From assembly GCA_947450165.1 (NCBI GenBank), contig CANFUJ010000002.1:1-58717 (forward strand): DNA of 58,717 nt, written 5' to 3'. The position numbers were made by a program, and so were the translations under genes. The notes below the pieces were generated by a model, which searched no databases, was not told the origin of the DNA, and saw only the letters and a program-made list of their open reading frames with translations. Shown here one piece after another: positions 26,607 to 35,268 of the stretch (positions are counted from its first letter, which is position 1; every line of letters starts with the position of its first letter). This DNA is from Chitinophagaceae bacterium. Lineage in GTDB: Bacteria > Bacteroidota > Bacteroidia > Chitinophagales > Chitinophagaceae.

Positions 26607-27253
26607 CAAATATTTAAATATGTTTTTCTGAACTTAGCAAAGTTTTTAGCAGCTATATAACCATTGAATTTTTCTTTATTTTCAAATGGGATACACTTAT
26701 GCTTTTCTAAACCTTTAATTTTGATTGCAGGTACACCACCCAAAACACAATACCCATCTTTGAAAGATTTCGTAACCACAGCCCCGGCACCAACGATTGT
26801 AAAATCACCTAATTCAACACCTGGCATTATTTTAGCTCCTGCACCAATCCAACAATATTTACCAATAATTACTTTTTTCAAAACGTGTAATCTGCTATCA
26901 TAAACATCATGATTAGCACTTACAATAATTACATTAGGTGCGATTTGTGTATAATCTCCGATTTCAATTCCTCCTTTCCCTTGGATGTAACATCCTTTCA
27001 TTATACCCGGATAAGCATCAATTCCAACCATAATATTTTCAACATCATAAACTTTGCTTGTCCAATGAACAGGCCAATATGCTTTTTTATTTCCTCCGAT
27101 GTTTAATACTTTTTGTATAAACCAAAAATTAAAACCAACACGGTTTTGGTAATCTGATGTATTTCTGACAAAACTAAAATAAGGTAATCTTGTAATTAAG
27201 AATACAATTAAATTGAAAGGATTTTTTAATAGATGTAATATTTTATTTTTCAC
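26606..27253 (-). CDS. Left-handed beta-helix acyltransferase, GTG start
   Basis: These 215 residues hold a LbH/hexapeptide domain in the second half (GIEIGDYTQIAPNVIIVSAN, IGKYCWIGAGAKIMPGVELG, FTIVGAGAVVTKSF), following a hydrophobic stretch near residues 13-25 (NPFNLIVFLITRLPYF). The ANHD motif carries the catalytic His typical of sugar O-acetyltransferases. It is likely an acetyltransferase decorating a sugar of the glycan. The start is probably the GTG at 27253, overlapping the preceding glycosyltransferase by 11 nt; the ORF track uses a TTG two codons upstream. Confidence 0.85.
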   Translation of the reverse strand: MKNKILHLLKNPFNLIVFLITRLPYFSFVRNTSDYQNRVGFNFWFIQKVLNIGGNKKAYWPVHWTSKVYDVENIMVGIDAYPGIMKGCYIQGKGGIEIGDYTQIAPNVIIVSANHDVYDSRLHVLKKVIIGKYCWIGAGAKIMPGVELGDFTIVGAGAVVTKSFKDGYCVLGGVPAIKIKGLEKHKCIPFENKEKFNGYIAAKNFAKFRKTYLNI

Positions 27254-28190
27254 TACCAATTTGTTTGGTTAATGGATTCATTGAAGTATAATTTGAAAAT
27301 ATATCAACAGTTTTTTGTTGTTTTTTGAAAAATAAAATAAAATAAGAGATCCCTGATTGTTTAATTATTTTTCTTACAATACTTATTTCCTTCCATTGCA
27401 TTTTTATAAAAAAAATAAACATCATCCTAAAAGCATAGCGAATTAGTTTTAAATTAATGCTTTTGATTAATTCGTTGTTGGAAATCATTTTATTAAAAAC
27501 CAAGTTCTTAAAAATTTCATTTTGTTCAATTATTCTATCTATTTCATTTATTTTGGAAGATGCTTGACCGATTGTTTCTCTAGGCCAAGATACCCAACCC
27601 TGAACAAATAAAACGGGATGTAAAGCAGCAAGTCTTAATCTTATATCATCATCACCGCTTTTATAATGTGTAGACAATCCACCAACAGAAATGAATAAAT
27701 CTGTTCTAAAAAAATTGGAAGCAAAACTTGAAGAAAGCAAATTATTTTTTCCGAAATAATACATTTTAATTGTTTGTTGAGGGTATAAAATCAATGGAAA
27801 AATAATATTACTCATGTAATTTTTTTGCACTAAAAAAGCACATTCCTCAAACTTTTCAAAGTTCTCTAAAAAATAACCAATGGCATGTGGATATAAATAA
27901 TCATCGCCGTCAATAAACATGAAATATTTACCTTTTACATAAGATAAAGCTTTGTTTCGGTTTTTATATTCACCGATGTTTTTTTCATTTCTGTATGAAA
28001 TGATTCTATCATCATTATATTCATTTACTATTTTCCACGTTTCATCTGTACTGCAATCGTCACCTATTATATACTGAATATTTTTATGCTTTTGCTGAAG
28101 GACGCTTTCAATTGCATCCCTAACAAACATTGATGAGTTATAAGTAATTGTTATGATTGATACTAAGATATGGTCTGTATCTTTATTCAT
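27243..28190 (-). CDS. Glycosyltransferase family 2
   Basis: This GT-A glycosyltransferase has 315 residues. The N-terminal VSIITITYNSSMFVRDAIES, nucleotide-binding GDDCSTDETW and DXD motif IDGDDYLYP are all in the usual order. The C-terminal 80 residues are basic and hydrophobic (FRMMFIFFIKMQW) and may sit on the membrane. Its start overlaps the upstream gene's stop by 8 nt. Sugar specificity is not visible. Confidence 0.9.
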   Translation of the reverse strand: MNKDTDHILVSIITITYNSSMFVRDAIESVLQQKHKNIQYIIGDDCSTDETWKIVNEYNDDRIISYRNEKNIGEYKNRNKALSYVKGKYFMFIDGDDYLYPHAIGYFLENFEKFEECAFLVQKNYMSNIIFPLILYPQQTIKMYYFGKNNLLSSSFASNFFRTDLFISVGGLSTHYKSGDDDIRLRLAALHPVLFVQGWVSWPRETIGQASSKINEIDRIIEQNEIFKNLVFNKMISNNELIKSINLKLIRYAFRMMFIFFIKMQWKEISIVRKIIKQSGISYFILFFKKQQKTVDIFSNYTSMNPLTKQIGSEK

Positions 28191-29313
28191 AAGTGTACTT
28201 ACAATTATAAAACGATTTGATGTTATCTAGATAATTATCCTTGCAATAATATTGTGCACATAATTCAAATTGAATCTTCTGATAATTTTGAAACGCATTA
28301 TTATCATCAAATGACTCAATATCCTTTATTATTTTCAACTCCAATTCGTCTATTGATGAATAAACGGTATCAAGAGAATTGAAATCTTGTGTAAAAAAAA
28401 GCTCATTAAATACTGCAAAACTAATTGCACCACTAAAAACGGGTTCAATAAAATACCCATCTAATCCTTCTCCAAATGTTAGGCTCCATTTTGCCCTAGC
28501 GATGAGTTCTTTATATGCCTCATAAGTCAAATTTTCAATAATACGAACTTCTAATCCTTTGATATCTTTAATACGATTGAGAATTTTATTTTTTAAAGGA
28601 TGGGGATCAGGAGAAACAACCATTAAGTTTTCTTTTTCATTTTTATTTTTAAAAAAATATTGCTCTGGACTTATCCAAACTGAAAATTTATGTAATGGAA
28701 AACCATAGAAGTCCCTTTTATCTTTAGTGCAATAACGTTGATGGGCAGTGGTAATCGTGATTTTATTTGCCCAATTTTTTAATTCATTTATAACATCAAC
28801 ATCAGGCATTAACCTAATATTCTGGTTCATAATATTAAAATGAACATTGGGAATAGTCTTTAACCAATTAATATTTTTGCTACCGAAAGTGTCTATAAAT
28901 CTTGAAATGAATAATTCTGGTAAATGAAAGAGAAGATTATCTAAATTAGTAAAGTAGTTTCTTAACTGGTCAATTCTGAAAAGTTTAATATTATTTTCAA
29001 AACTTTTGAATTCCCAAATAAGTCCATCTTCTTTATGCGTAACCATAATGACTTCAGCATTATGAATATCTTTTAATTTTTCTGTTTCGTTAAACAAAGA
29101 ACAAATTGAAATTAGTCCACCTGAAATATTTTCTTTACCATGCTCCCATTGAGCTCCCGGAACCATAAAAACGATTAAATTTCTTGTGTCTTTTTTAAAT
29201 CGAATTTCAATTTCTTTGTTTTGAATTGGAATTATTTTTTTGTTTAAATATACCTTTTTCCTCTGTTGAGGATATTTAATGTATCTGTAAATAAACTTGA
29301 GCAATTCAATCAT
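28183..29313 (-). CDS. Unrecognised protein, possibly a divergent GT-B glycosyltransferase
   Basis: I do not recognise this 376-residue protein with confidence. It has no signal peptide or membrane segment. The second half has a pattern reminiscent of a GT-B donor domain: ENLMVVSPDPHPLKNKILNR, then ARAKWSLTFGEGLDGYFIEP and VFSGAISFAVFNELF, in the place where GT4 enzymes have 'PS..EGfg...EA.a.G.Pvv'. The first half (LIVFMVPGAQWEHGKENISG) could be an acceptor domain. It is flanked by a GT2 and a sugar aminotransferase with near-zero spacing, so a glycan role is likely; the exact reaction is unknown. Confidence 0.55.
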   Translation of the reverse strand: MIELLKFIYRYIKYPQQRKKVYLNKKIIPIQNKEIEIRFKKDTRNLIVFMVPGAQWEHGKENISGGLISICSLFNETEKLKDIHNAEVIMVTHKEDGLIWEFKSFENNIKLFRIDQLRNYFTNLDNLLFHLPELFISRFIDTFGSKNINWLKTIPNVHFNIMNQNIRLMPDVDVINELKNWANKITITTAHQRYCTKDKRDFYGFPLHKFSVWISPEQYFFKNKNEKENLMVVSPDPHPLKNKILNRIKDIKGLEVRIIENLTYEAYKELIARAKWSLTFGEGLDGYFIEPVFSGAISFAVFNELFFTQDFNSLDTVYSSIDELELKIIKDIESFDDNNAFQNYQKIQFELCAQYYCKDNYLDNIKSFYNCKYTYE

Positions 29314-29340
29314 AAAAATTCGAAATTATAATAAATATTA

Positions 29341-30423
29341 TCAGCTCAAATTATCAACAATAATGTCAACTATTTTTTTTACTTCTAATGTAGATAGATC
29401 ATGATATAGAGGTAAACATAAAATCCTTACAGCAACATTTTCAGTAATGGGTAGATTTTTATTTTGAACATATGGAAGATTGTTCAATGAAGGATAAAAA
29501 TATCTTCTAGGAAAAATGTTTTCTTTATTTAATGCATCTCTTACTTTTAAAAGCTGTGCCTCATCTTTAAACAATACAGGTAAATATGCATAATTATAGG
29601 TACTTGCGTTTTTAATTGATGGTCTTTCTAAATTTATATTACAATCTTCAAAAAACTTATTATACAATAGAGATGTTTCCTTTCTAGAATGTATAATTTT
29701 TTCGAGATATGGAAGCAACGATAAACCCATTGCCGCATGAAATTCAGAAGCTTTACCATTTATACCAACTCCCCAAAATGCTTCTTGTCCATTGTGGCCA
29801 AAATTTCGCATGTAAGCAATTTTGTGGGCCAACTCATCATCATTTGTAACAATGGCGCCACCTTCAACAGTATGAAACAATTTAGTTGCATGAAAACTTA
29901 ATGTAGAAATATCTCCGAAATTCAAAATAGAGGTTCCGTCGTATTCTACACCAAATGCATGAGCTGCATCGTAAATAATTTTCAATTCATGCTTTTTTGC
30001 AAGCTGTTCTAATTCTCTAACATGACAAGGAATTCCATATACATGTGTAGCTAAAATTGCAGTAGTATCTGAAGTAATTAATTTTTCTACTTCGTTTACA
30101 TCTATGGTTAAGTCATCTTGATAAATATCTGCAAAAACAGGCACAGCATTTTCCCATACAATTGAAGCAGATGTTGCTACGTATGAAAATGGAGTCGTAA
30201 TAACTTTACCTTTTATTTCCAATGCTTTTAATGCAATCTGAATGGCAATGGTTCCGTTGTTTACAAAAAATAAATGCTTAACGCCTAATAATTGTTTTAA
30301 CTTTTCTTCTAATTCACAAACGAAAGGGCCATGATTGGTAAGATGACCGCTTTCCCAGATTCTCTGTAAATATGAATTGTATTCCTCTATTGGCGGAAGA
30401 AATGATTTTGTAACGTTTATCAA
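29341..30423 (-). CDS. DegT-family aminotransferase, VioA-like, TTG start
   Basis: This PLP-dependent sugar aminotransferase has 360 residues. The opening INVTKSFLPPIEEYNSYLQR and SGHLTNHGPFV are close to VioA-type enzymes, which aminate dTDP-4-keto-6-deoxyglucose at C4. The cofactor sites are FFVNNGTIAIQ and IIYDAAHAFGVEYDG; the Schiff-base Lys is in SFHATKLFHTVEGG. The only possible start for the conserved opening is TTG at 30423: upstream in frame a stop comes with no ATG or GTG between. The RmlA/RmlB enzymes needed to feed it are not in the window. The exact keto-sugar is inferred. Confidence 0.88.
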   Translation of the reverse strand: MINVTKSFLPPIEEYNSYLQRIWESGHLTNHGPFVCELEEKLKQLLGVKHLFFVNNGTIAIQIALKALEIKGKVITTPFSYVATSASIVWENAVPVFADIYQDDLTIDVNEVEKLITSDTTAILATHVYGIPCHVRELEQLAKKHELKIIYDAAHAFGVEYDGTSILNFGDISTLSFHATKLFHTVEGGAIVTNDDELAHKIAYMRNFGHNGQEAFWGVGINGKASEFHAAMGLSLLPYLEKIIHSRKETSLLYNKFFEDCNINLERPSIKNASTYNYAYLPVLFKDEAQLLKVRDALNKENIFPRRYFYPSLNNLPYVQNKNLPITENVAVRILCLPLYHDLSTLEVKKIVDIIVDNLS

Positions 30424-30433
30424 TTGGGATAAT

Positions 30434-31621
30434 TTAAATATTTGCGATTTCTAAAAAAAGTCTGCCGAATTTTTTTACATTTATTTGATATGATTCAAAT
30501 GCGCTCTTTTCTTTTTGAATATCAGGGAATGTGATATTCTCTGTATTTTGTAAAATGGTTTGAATTTTAAAAGCCAAATCCGCTGCATTATTGGATTCAA
30601 ATTCAAATGGGTTGTCGATTATCTGTTCTTTATGAACTTCAATGTCAGATGTTAATATATCTTTTCCAAGCGCTTTAGCTTCTTCTACAGAGGTGCTCCA
30701 ACCTTCATTTAAAGAAGGCTGTATCATCGCCGTACTTTTTCTGTATAATGCCAATTGATCTAATCTTGGAATCAATCCTAGTAGAAAAACTTGACTTCGG
30801 ATTTTATAATCAGTAAGCATTTGAAGGATTTCATTTGCATAACTTTCGTTTCGATAGTCTACTATATTTCCAGTACAAACAAGATTAATGATGATGCCTT
30901 TTTTTTTCAACAATCCCATAGCTTCATAAATCACTTTATGATTTTTAGTAGGTGCGAATAAATTAGAAACAATAAAATACTTTTCAGGCAAATCATATTT
31001 TTTAACAACCCAATCTAAATCAATTTCTTTCAAATTTTTTGGATCAATATAAACAGCAAAAGGCATCACATAAGTTTTACCTTTTGTAATTGGGAAAAGT
31101 CGATGACAATCTTTTTCGCAAAAATTACTGCTAAGGATAATTTTTTTTGAGTTTTTTGCTATTCCAGAAATTAATTGTTCAGCTTTTGATGTAACTTTTT
31201 TACTTGCCCCATTTGGAAAATGATGATATTGGAAGTCAGCAATCCAAGATGCCACATTTATTTTCCGATATTTCGAAGGTATATTTGAAGGAAATACAAA
31301 ATCAAAATTATTTTTTTTAAAACAATCAACAAATCTAAGATCGAAATTTTCAAGTATGGTCTCATTGATTTTCCACCACAATTTCTTTAAAATATTATTT
31401 GATCTAAAAGCATTTTCAATGGGGTGAACAATAATTTTCACAGATGTAAAATCTGCAAGGTCAGGAAACAACTGTGATTCTTTTTTAAATAAATGTAATT
31501 CTATTTCGTTGTTATTTTCTACTTTATCAAGTGCATTTATTAGATTTGTTGTGTATTGAATCCCTCCCTGCCATCCTGCATCGCCTAGCGCTAGAATTGC
31601 GATTTTCTTAACCATTCTCAT
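30434..31621 (-). CDS. Glycosyltransferase family 4 (GT-B)
   Basis: This GT-B glycosyltransferase has 395 residues. The glycine-rich acceptor loop ILALGDAGWQGGIQYTTNL lies near the N-terminus, and the donor half has FIVSNLFAPTKNHKVIYEAM and the acidic donor motif QPSLNEGWSTSVEEAKALG. It overlaps the upstream epimerase stop as ATGA and is 10 nt from the VioA-like gene. Sugar specificity is unknown. Confidence 0.88.
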   Translation of the reverse strand: MRMVKKIAILALGDAGWQGGIQYTTNLINALDKVENNNEIELHLFKKESQLFPDLADFTSVKIIVHPIENAFRSNNILKKLWWKINETILENFDLRFVDCFKKNNFDFVFPSNIPSKYRKINVASWIADFQYHHFPNGASKKVTSKAEQLISGIAKNSKKIILSSNFCEKDCHRLFPITKGKTYVMPFAVYIDPKNLKEIDLDWVVKKYDLPEKYFIVSNLFAPTKNHKVIYEAMGLLKKKGIIINLVCTGNIVDYRNESYANEILQMLTDYKIRSQVFLLGLIPRLDQLALYRKSTAMIQPSLNEGWSTSVEEAKALGKDILTSDIEVHKEQIIDNPFEFESNNAADLAFKIQTILQNTENITFPDIQKEKSAFESYQINVKKFGRLFLEIANI

Positions 31622-32523
31622 CCATTTAAATTTTTAAACCATGAAGACAAATCACCTAATCCTTCTTCAATTAAAATTGGCGATCCGAATCCAATAGATT
31701 TCAATTTTGAAATATCCGCACACCAATTTAAAGGATCTCCTTTTCTGACTTGAGTGTTAAAACGAATTACTGTTTTAAAATCAAGACTATTGATAAAAAT
31801 ATTAATCGCTTTTTCAATTGCTGTTTCAATACCACTGGCTACATTATAAATATCACCAATCATTGGAGAATTTTGTGCAACTATTTCGATGGCATTTACT
31901 AGATCATTAACATGGATAAAATCCCTACTTTCATTGCCAGTACCCATTAATTCAAGTGAAATATTATTAATGATCAACTTATTATAGACATCCCAAAAAA
32001 TCTGTTTTTTCAATCCCTTTCCATAAACAGAAAAAGGCCTCAGAATTGATATATTTAAGCCATATAATTGTACATATTCTGTACAAAGATTTTCAGAAAT
32101 AAGTTTATGCCACCCGTAAGCAGATAATGGCTTTAATTCATCGGTTTCTTTTATTGGTAGTTTTTTAGGATTACCATAAACAGCAGCACTTGACAAATGA
32201 ATTAATTTGACTTGGGGTTTAAATTTTCTAATGGCATCCAATACTTTAATCAAATCCAAACAATTTGATTCAAAATCAATTAATGGATGGTTCATTGATA
32301 AACCAACATTACCACTTCCTGAAGCATTGATGATTAAATCAAAATCATTTTCTGAAATGATGTTTTCGATTTCAAAAGACAACCTTGAAACTTTTCGATA
32401 TGTGTATTCCTTTGAAGGCTGTTCAAATAAATCAACACCAAAAATATGGTGATTTCTTTTCGAAAAATGAGCAACACAATGTGAACCTATAAAACCTTCA
32501 GAACCTAAAATTAAAATTTTCAA
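31618..32523 (-). CDS. NAD-dependent epimerase/dehydratase (extended SDR), TTG start
   Basis: This nucleotide-sugar SDR enzyme has 301 residues. The NAD site LGSEGFIGSH opens the protein, LIHLSSAAVYGN holds the catalytic Ser and YGWHKLISE the YxxxK pair; ESRDFIHVNDLVNAI is the sugar-binding region. It is likely a UDP- or dTDP-sugar 4-epimerase, dehydratase or reductase. The start must be TTG at 32523: the reading frame upstream has no ATG or GTG before a stop at 32545-32547, and the codon begins exactly at the conserved opening. It is 17 nt after the upstream acyltransferase. Confidence 0.9.
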   Translation of the reverse strand: MKILILGSEGFIGSHCVAHFSKRNHHIFGVDLFEQPSKEYTYRKVSRLSFEIENIISENDFDLIINASGSGNVGLSMNHPLIDFESNCLDLIKVLDAIRKFKPQVKLIHLSSAAVYGNPKKLPIKETDELKPLSAYGWHKLISENLCTEYVQLYGLNISILRPFSVYGKGLKKQIFWDVYNKLIINNISLELMGTGNESRDFIHVNDLVNAIEIVAQNSPMIGDIYNVASGIETAIEKAINIFINSLDFKTVIRFNTQVRKGDPLNWCADISKLKSIGFGSPILIEEGLGDLSSWFKNLNG

Positions 32524-32540
32524 TGTACCCGATTTGTTGT

Positions 32541-33170
32541 TTATTTATTTGACTCTATAGTTCTGATTACTCGAGATGGATTGCCAATATTAACTGTCCA
32601 AGGAGCAATATCTTCTTTAACAAGTGTATTGGCTCCAATTATTGCCCCTTCTCCTATTTTTACGCCTCTCATAATAGTTGCATTAAACCCAATCCAAACA
32701 TCATCACCTATAATAATTTCTGCTGGCTTAATATCTGTTTTTGTATGAATGCCTGTATTGACGAAGTGTACGTTTTCATTATACCTTTCGATGGCATCTA
32801 AAGGATGAGAGATATTATCATGAATATTTACATTATGCGCAATCAATACTCTAGAACCAATTTTTATTTTTTTGGCGGACCAAATCCTAGTATTTGGACC
32901 GATAAAACAATCTTCCCCAATTTCAATTTCTCCATCAAAATCAAACAAAAGTAAACTTCCCATTATTCTTGAATTCTTCCCTATTCTAAATTTTTCCTTT
33001 GGATGAGCGTTATTTAAAATTGAAGCTTCGCTTGAAATCCATACATTTTCTCCAATCAAAGCCATTTCATTTAATCGCTTTTGTCTTTTTTCAGATTCAA
33101 TTCTAACGGATTCAAAGTATCCAATTTTATAAAAAAAATAAGATATCTTCTTTACGATTTTTTTAAGCAT
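32541..33170 (-). CDS. Left-handed beta-helix sugar O-acetyltransferase
   Basis: This 209-residue protein is of the hexapeptide-repeat acyltransferase family. Repeats such as IGEDCFIGPNTRIWSAKKIK, VLIAHNVNIHDNISHP and IIGDDVWIGFNATIMRGVKI span residues about 60-200, with the loop HDNISHPLDA near the expected active site. It likely acetylates a hydroxyl or amino group of a sugar precursor. It overlaps the Wzt stop by 8 nt. A VioB-type role with the VioA-like gene is possible, but I see nothing specific for it. Confidence 0.86.
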   Translation of the reverse strand: MLKKIVKKISYFFYKIGYFESVRIESEKRQKRLNEMALIGENVWISSEASILNNAHPKEKFRIGKNSRIMGSLLLFDFDGEIEIGEDCFIGPNTRIWSAKKIKIGSRVLIAHNVNIHDNISHPLDAIERYNENVHFVNTGIHTKTDIKPAEIIIGDDVWIGFNATIMRGVKIGEGAIIGANTLVKEDIAPWTVNIGNPSRVIRTIESNK

Positions 33171-34410
33171 TATACCAATTTGGATTTAATATAACAGAAC
33201 CATAATCATAGCCTTCATATAATGCAAAATCAGAACCATTATCATGAATTCTAAAAGGACAAATATTTTCTTGAATATCATTTATTACCAGATCCTTGGC
33301 CCATATTGCTACTACCAATGAATAATAATTTGGTGCAATGACACTAGCAGGCAAATCCACAAAACCGTGAATTTCATTTTTATCGTTTTTATTGAAATAT
33401 GTAATCGATTTCAAAATTGTTGATACCCTATTTTGAAGCTTGTCTTGAATACCAATACCAATTTGAAGATTTGGGATTTCTTCATCAATATTTAATACAA
33501 AATCTATTCTTACCTTTTCATTAAACGTAAAATCAGATTTAGTATGATTTTCTGAATTTTTCAAAACAACAGTTTTAATAAAATTCGACTTTCCATTTGC
33601 TTTTGTTTGATCGTAATAATAACCTTCTGTAGTCAGATTATTAAAGTTGACATAATTTTGAATAATGTGATCGATTTCTCCATCAATTTCAATTTTACCC
33701 TTATTTAAAAGGATCCCTTTATTGCAGAGTTTTGACACCACGCCCATATTATGACTCACAAATAAAACAGTCCTTCCTTCATTTTTACTCACATCTTCCA
33801 TCTTACCCAAACATTTTTTTTGAAACTGGGCATCGCCTACAGCTAATACTTCATCAACGATTAATATCTCTGGTTCAAGATGAGCAGCAACGGCAAAGGC
33901 TAAACGCACATACATGCCACTGCTATATCTTTTAACTGGTGTATCTAAAAACTTTTCTACCTCTGCAAAATCAACAATTGCATCAAAATGCTTTTTGATT
34001 TCAGCTCTACTCATTCCTAAAATCGCTCCATTTAAATAAATATTTTCTCTCCCAGAAAGCTCGGGATGAAATCCGGTTCCAACTTCCAACAAAGAAGCAA
34101 TGCGGCCTTTTATTTTAATGGAACCATTTGTAGGCTCTGTAATTCTGGATAAAATTTTCAACAATGTACTTTTCCCAGCCCCATTTCTGCCAATAATACC
34201 TACTCTATCTCCTTGTTCAATTTCAAAATCAATATCTTTTAACGCCCAAAACTCTTCTTTGGTTTTATTTGTTGATTTCCAATTGGAAAAGGAAAATATC
34301 TTTTTTGTTTTTTGAGCTATTACATCTCTCAAAGCGGTATAGCTTTCTTTACCCTCATGATTTAGGATGTAAGATTTAGAAAGCCCACGAACTTCTATAA
34401 TTTTTGACAA
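33163..34410 (-). CDS. wzt: Polysaccharide ABC exporter ATPase (Wzt) with C-terminal glycan-binding domain, TTG start
   Basis: This 415-residue protein is the nucleotide-binding subunit of a polysaccharide exporter. Walker A is GRNGAGKSTLLK, the signature is RYSSGMYVRLAFAVA (Wzt form) and Walker B is ILIVDEVLAVGD. After about residue 250 comes a Wzt-type beta-sandwich domain (IDFVLNIDEEIPNLQIGIGI...), which in known Wzt proteins recognises the finished polymer end. The TTG at 34410 opens straight onto SKIIEVRGLSKSY, and only four codons separate it from the Wzm stop in the same frame, none a start. It works with the permease just upstream. Confidence 0.92.
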   Translation of the reverse strand: MSKIIEVRGLSKSYILNHEGKESYTALRDVIAQKTKKIFSFSNWKSTNKTKEEFWALKDIDFEIEQGDRVGIIGRNGAGKSTLLKILSRITEPTNGSIKIKGRIASLLEVGTGFHPELSGRENIYLNGAILGMSRAEIKKHFDAIVDFAEVEKFLDTPVKRYSSGMYVRLAFAVAAHLEPEILIVDEVLAVGDAQFQKKCLGKMEDVSKNEGRTVLFVSHNMGVVSKLCNKGILLNKGKIEIDGEIDHIIQNYVNFNNLTTEGYYYDQTKANGKSNFIKTVVLKNSENHTKSDFTFNEKVRIDFVLNIDEEIPNLQIGIGIQDKLQNRVSTILKSITYFNKNDKNEIHGFVDLPASVIAPNYYSLVVAIWAKDLVINDIQENICPFRIHDNGSDFALYEGYDYGSVILNPNWYNA

Positions 34411-34422
34411 TGTTCTAAATAA

Positions 34423-35265
34423 TTAAATGTTATCTGCAAAAGATTTTTCCATTTTTCTAAAATAGCTAATGCCTATAATTAGAAAAATAACAATTACAAC
34501 AAATGAAAATAAGAATGAACGCCAATTCAATGGATCGCCTAAAATACACCATCTAAATCCATCAATGACACCAACCATTGGATTTAATGCATATAATAAT
34601 TTCCATTTTTCTCCTATTACCGAACTACTAAAACCAACAGGAGTAATGTACAAACCAAATTGAATGATGAAAGGTATGATATACCGAAAATCACGATACT
34701 TAACATTTACAGCGGTAAGGTATAATCCAACTCCAAAAGCACATAGAAAGGCAAGTATGATAAAAACTGGGAGAAAAACAATATGCCAAGAAGGGATATA
34801 ATGATACCAGAACATCATTACAATTAATATCATAAAAGAAATAGCAAAATCTACCAAACTTGTAATTACAGAGCTTGCTGGAATAATGAGTCGAGGAAAA
34901 TATACTTTAGTGATGAGATTTGCATTACCAATTAAGCTATTACTAGACTCACTTAATGCATTACTAAAAAACTGCCAAGGTAGCATTCCTGCAAATACCA
35001 TTAATGCATAAGGTGCATTTCCAGGATTGTCGAGTTTGGCTATTTTACTAAATACTATGGTAAATATTATTGTTGTCAGTAAGGGCCTAATGATACTCCA
35101 TGCTGCTCCTAACACTGTTTGCTTGTATCGCACTTTAATGTCTCTCCAACTTAGAATATAGAATAATTCTCTATAACGCCATAAGTCTTTCCAATAATGT
35201 CTATCGGCTCTTCCTGATTCTAAAACCAAATCCCAATCTTCATTATTAGATCTTGTAGTCTTCAT
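34423..35265 (-). CDS. wzm: Polysaccharide ABC exporter permease (Wzm)
   Basis: This ABC-2 type permease has 280 residues and about six membrane helices. The opening WKDLWRYRELFYILSWRDIK and VRYKQTVLGAAWSIIRPLL is the standard Wzm/TagG signature, and VKYRDFRYIIPFIIQFG and LNPMVGVIDGFRW follow in the normal order. With Wzt it would export undecaprenyl-linked glycan across the inner membrane. It is 12 nt from wzt and 3 nt from the upstream glycosyltransferase. Confidence 0.94.
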   Translation of the reverse strand: MKTTRSNNEDWDLVLESGRADRHYWKDLWRYRELFYILSWRDIKVRYKQTVLGAAWSIIRPLLTTIIFTIVFSKIAKLDNPGNAPYALMVFAGMLPWQFFSNALSESSNSLIGNANLITKVYFPRLIIPASSVITSLVDFAISFMILIVMMFWYHYIPSWHIVFLPVFIILAFLCAFGVGLYLTAVNVKYRDFRYIIPFIIQFGLYITPVGFSSSVIGEKWKLLYALNPMVGVIDGFRWCILGDPLNWRSFLFSFVVIVIFLIIGISYFRKMEKSFADNI

Positions 35266-35268
35266 TTG

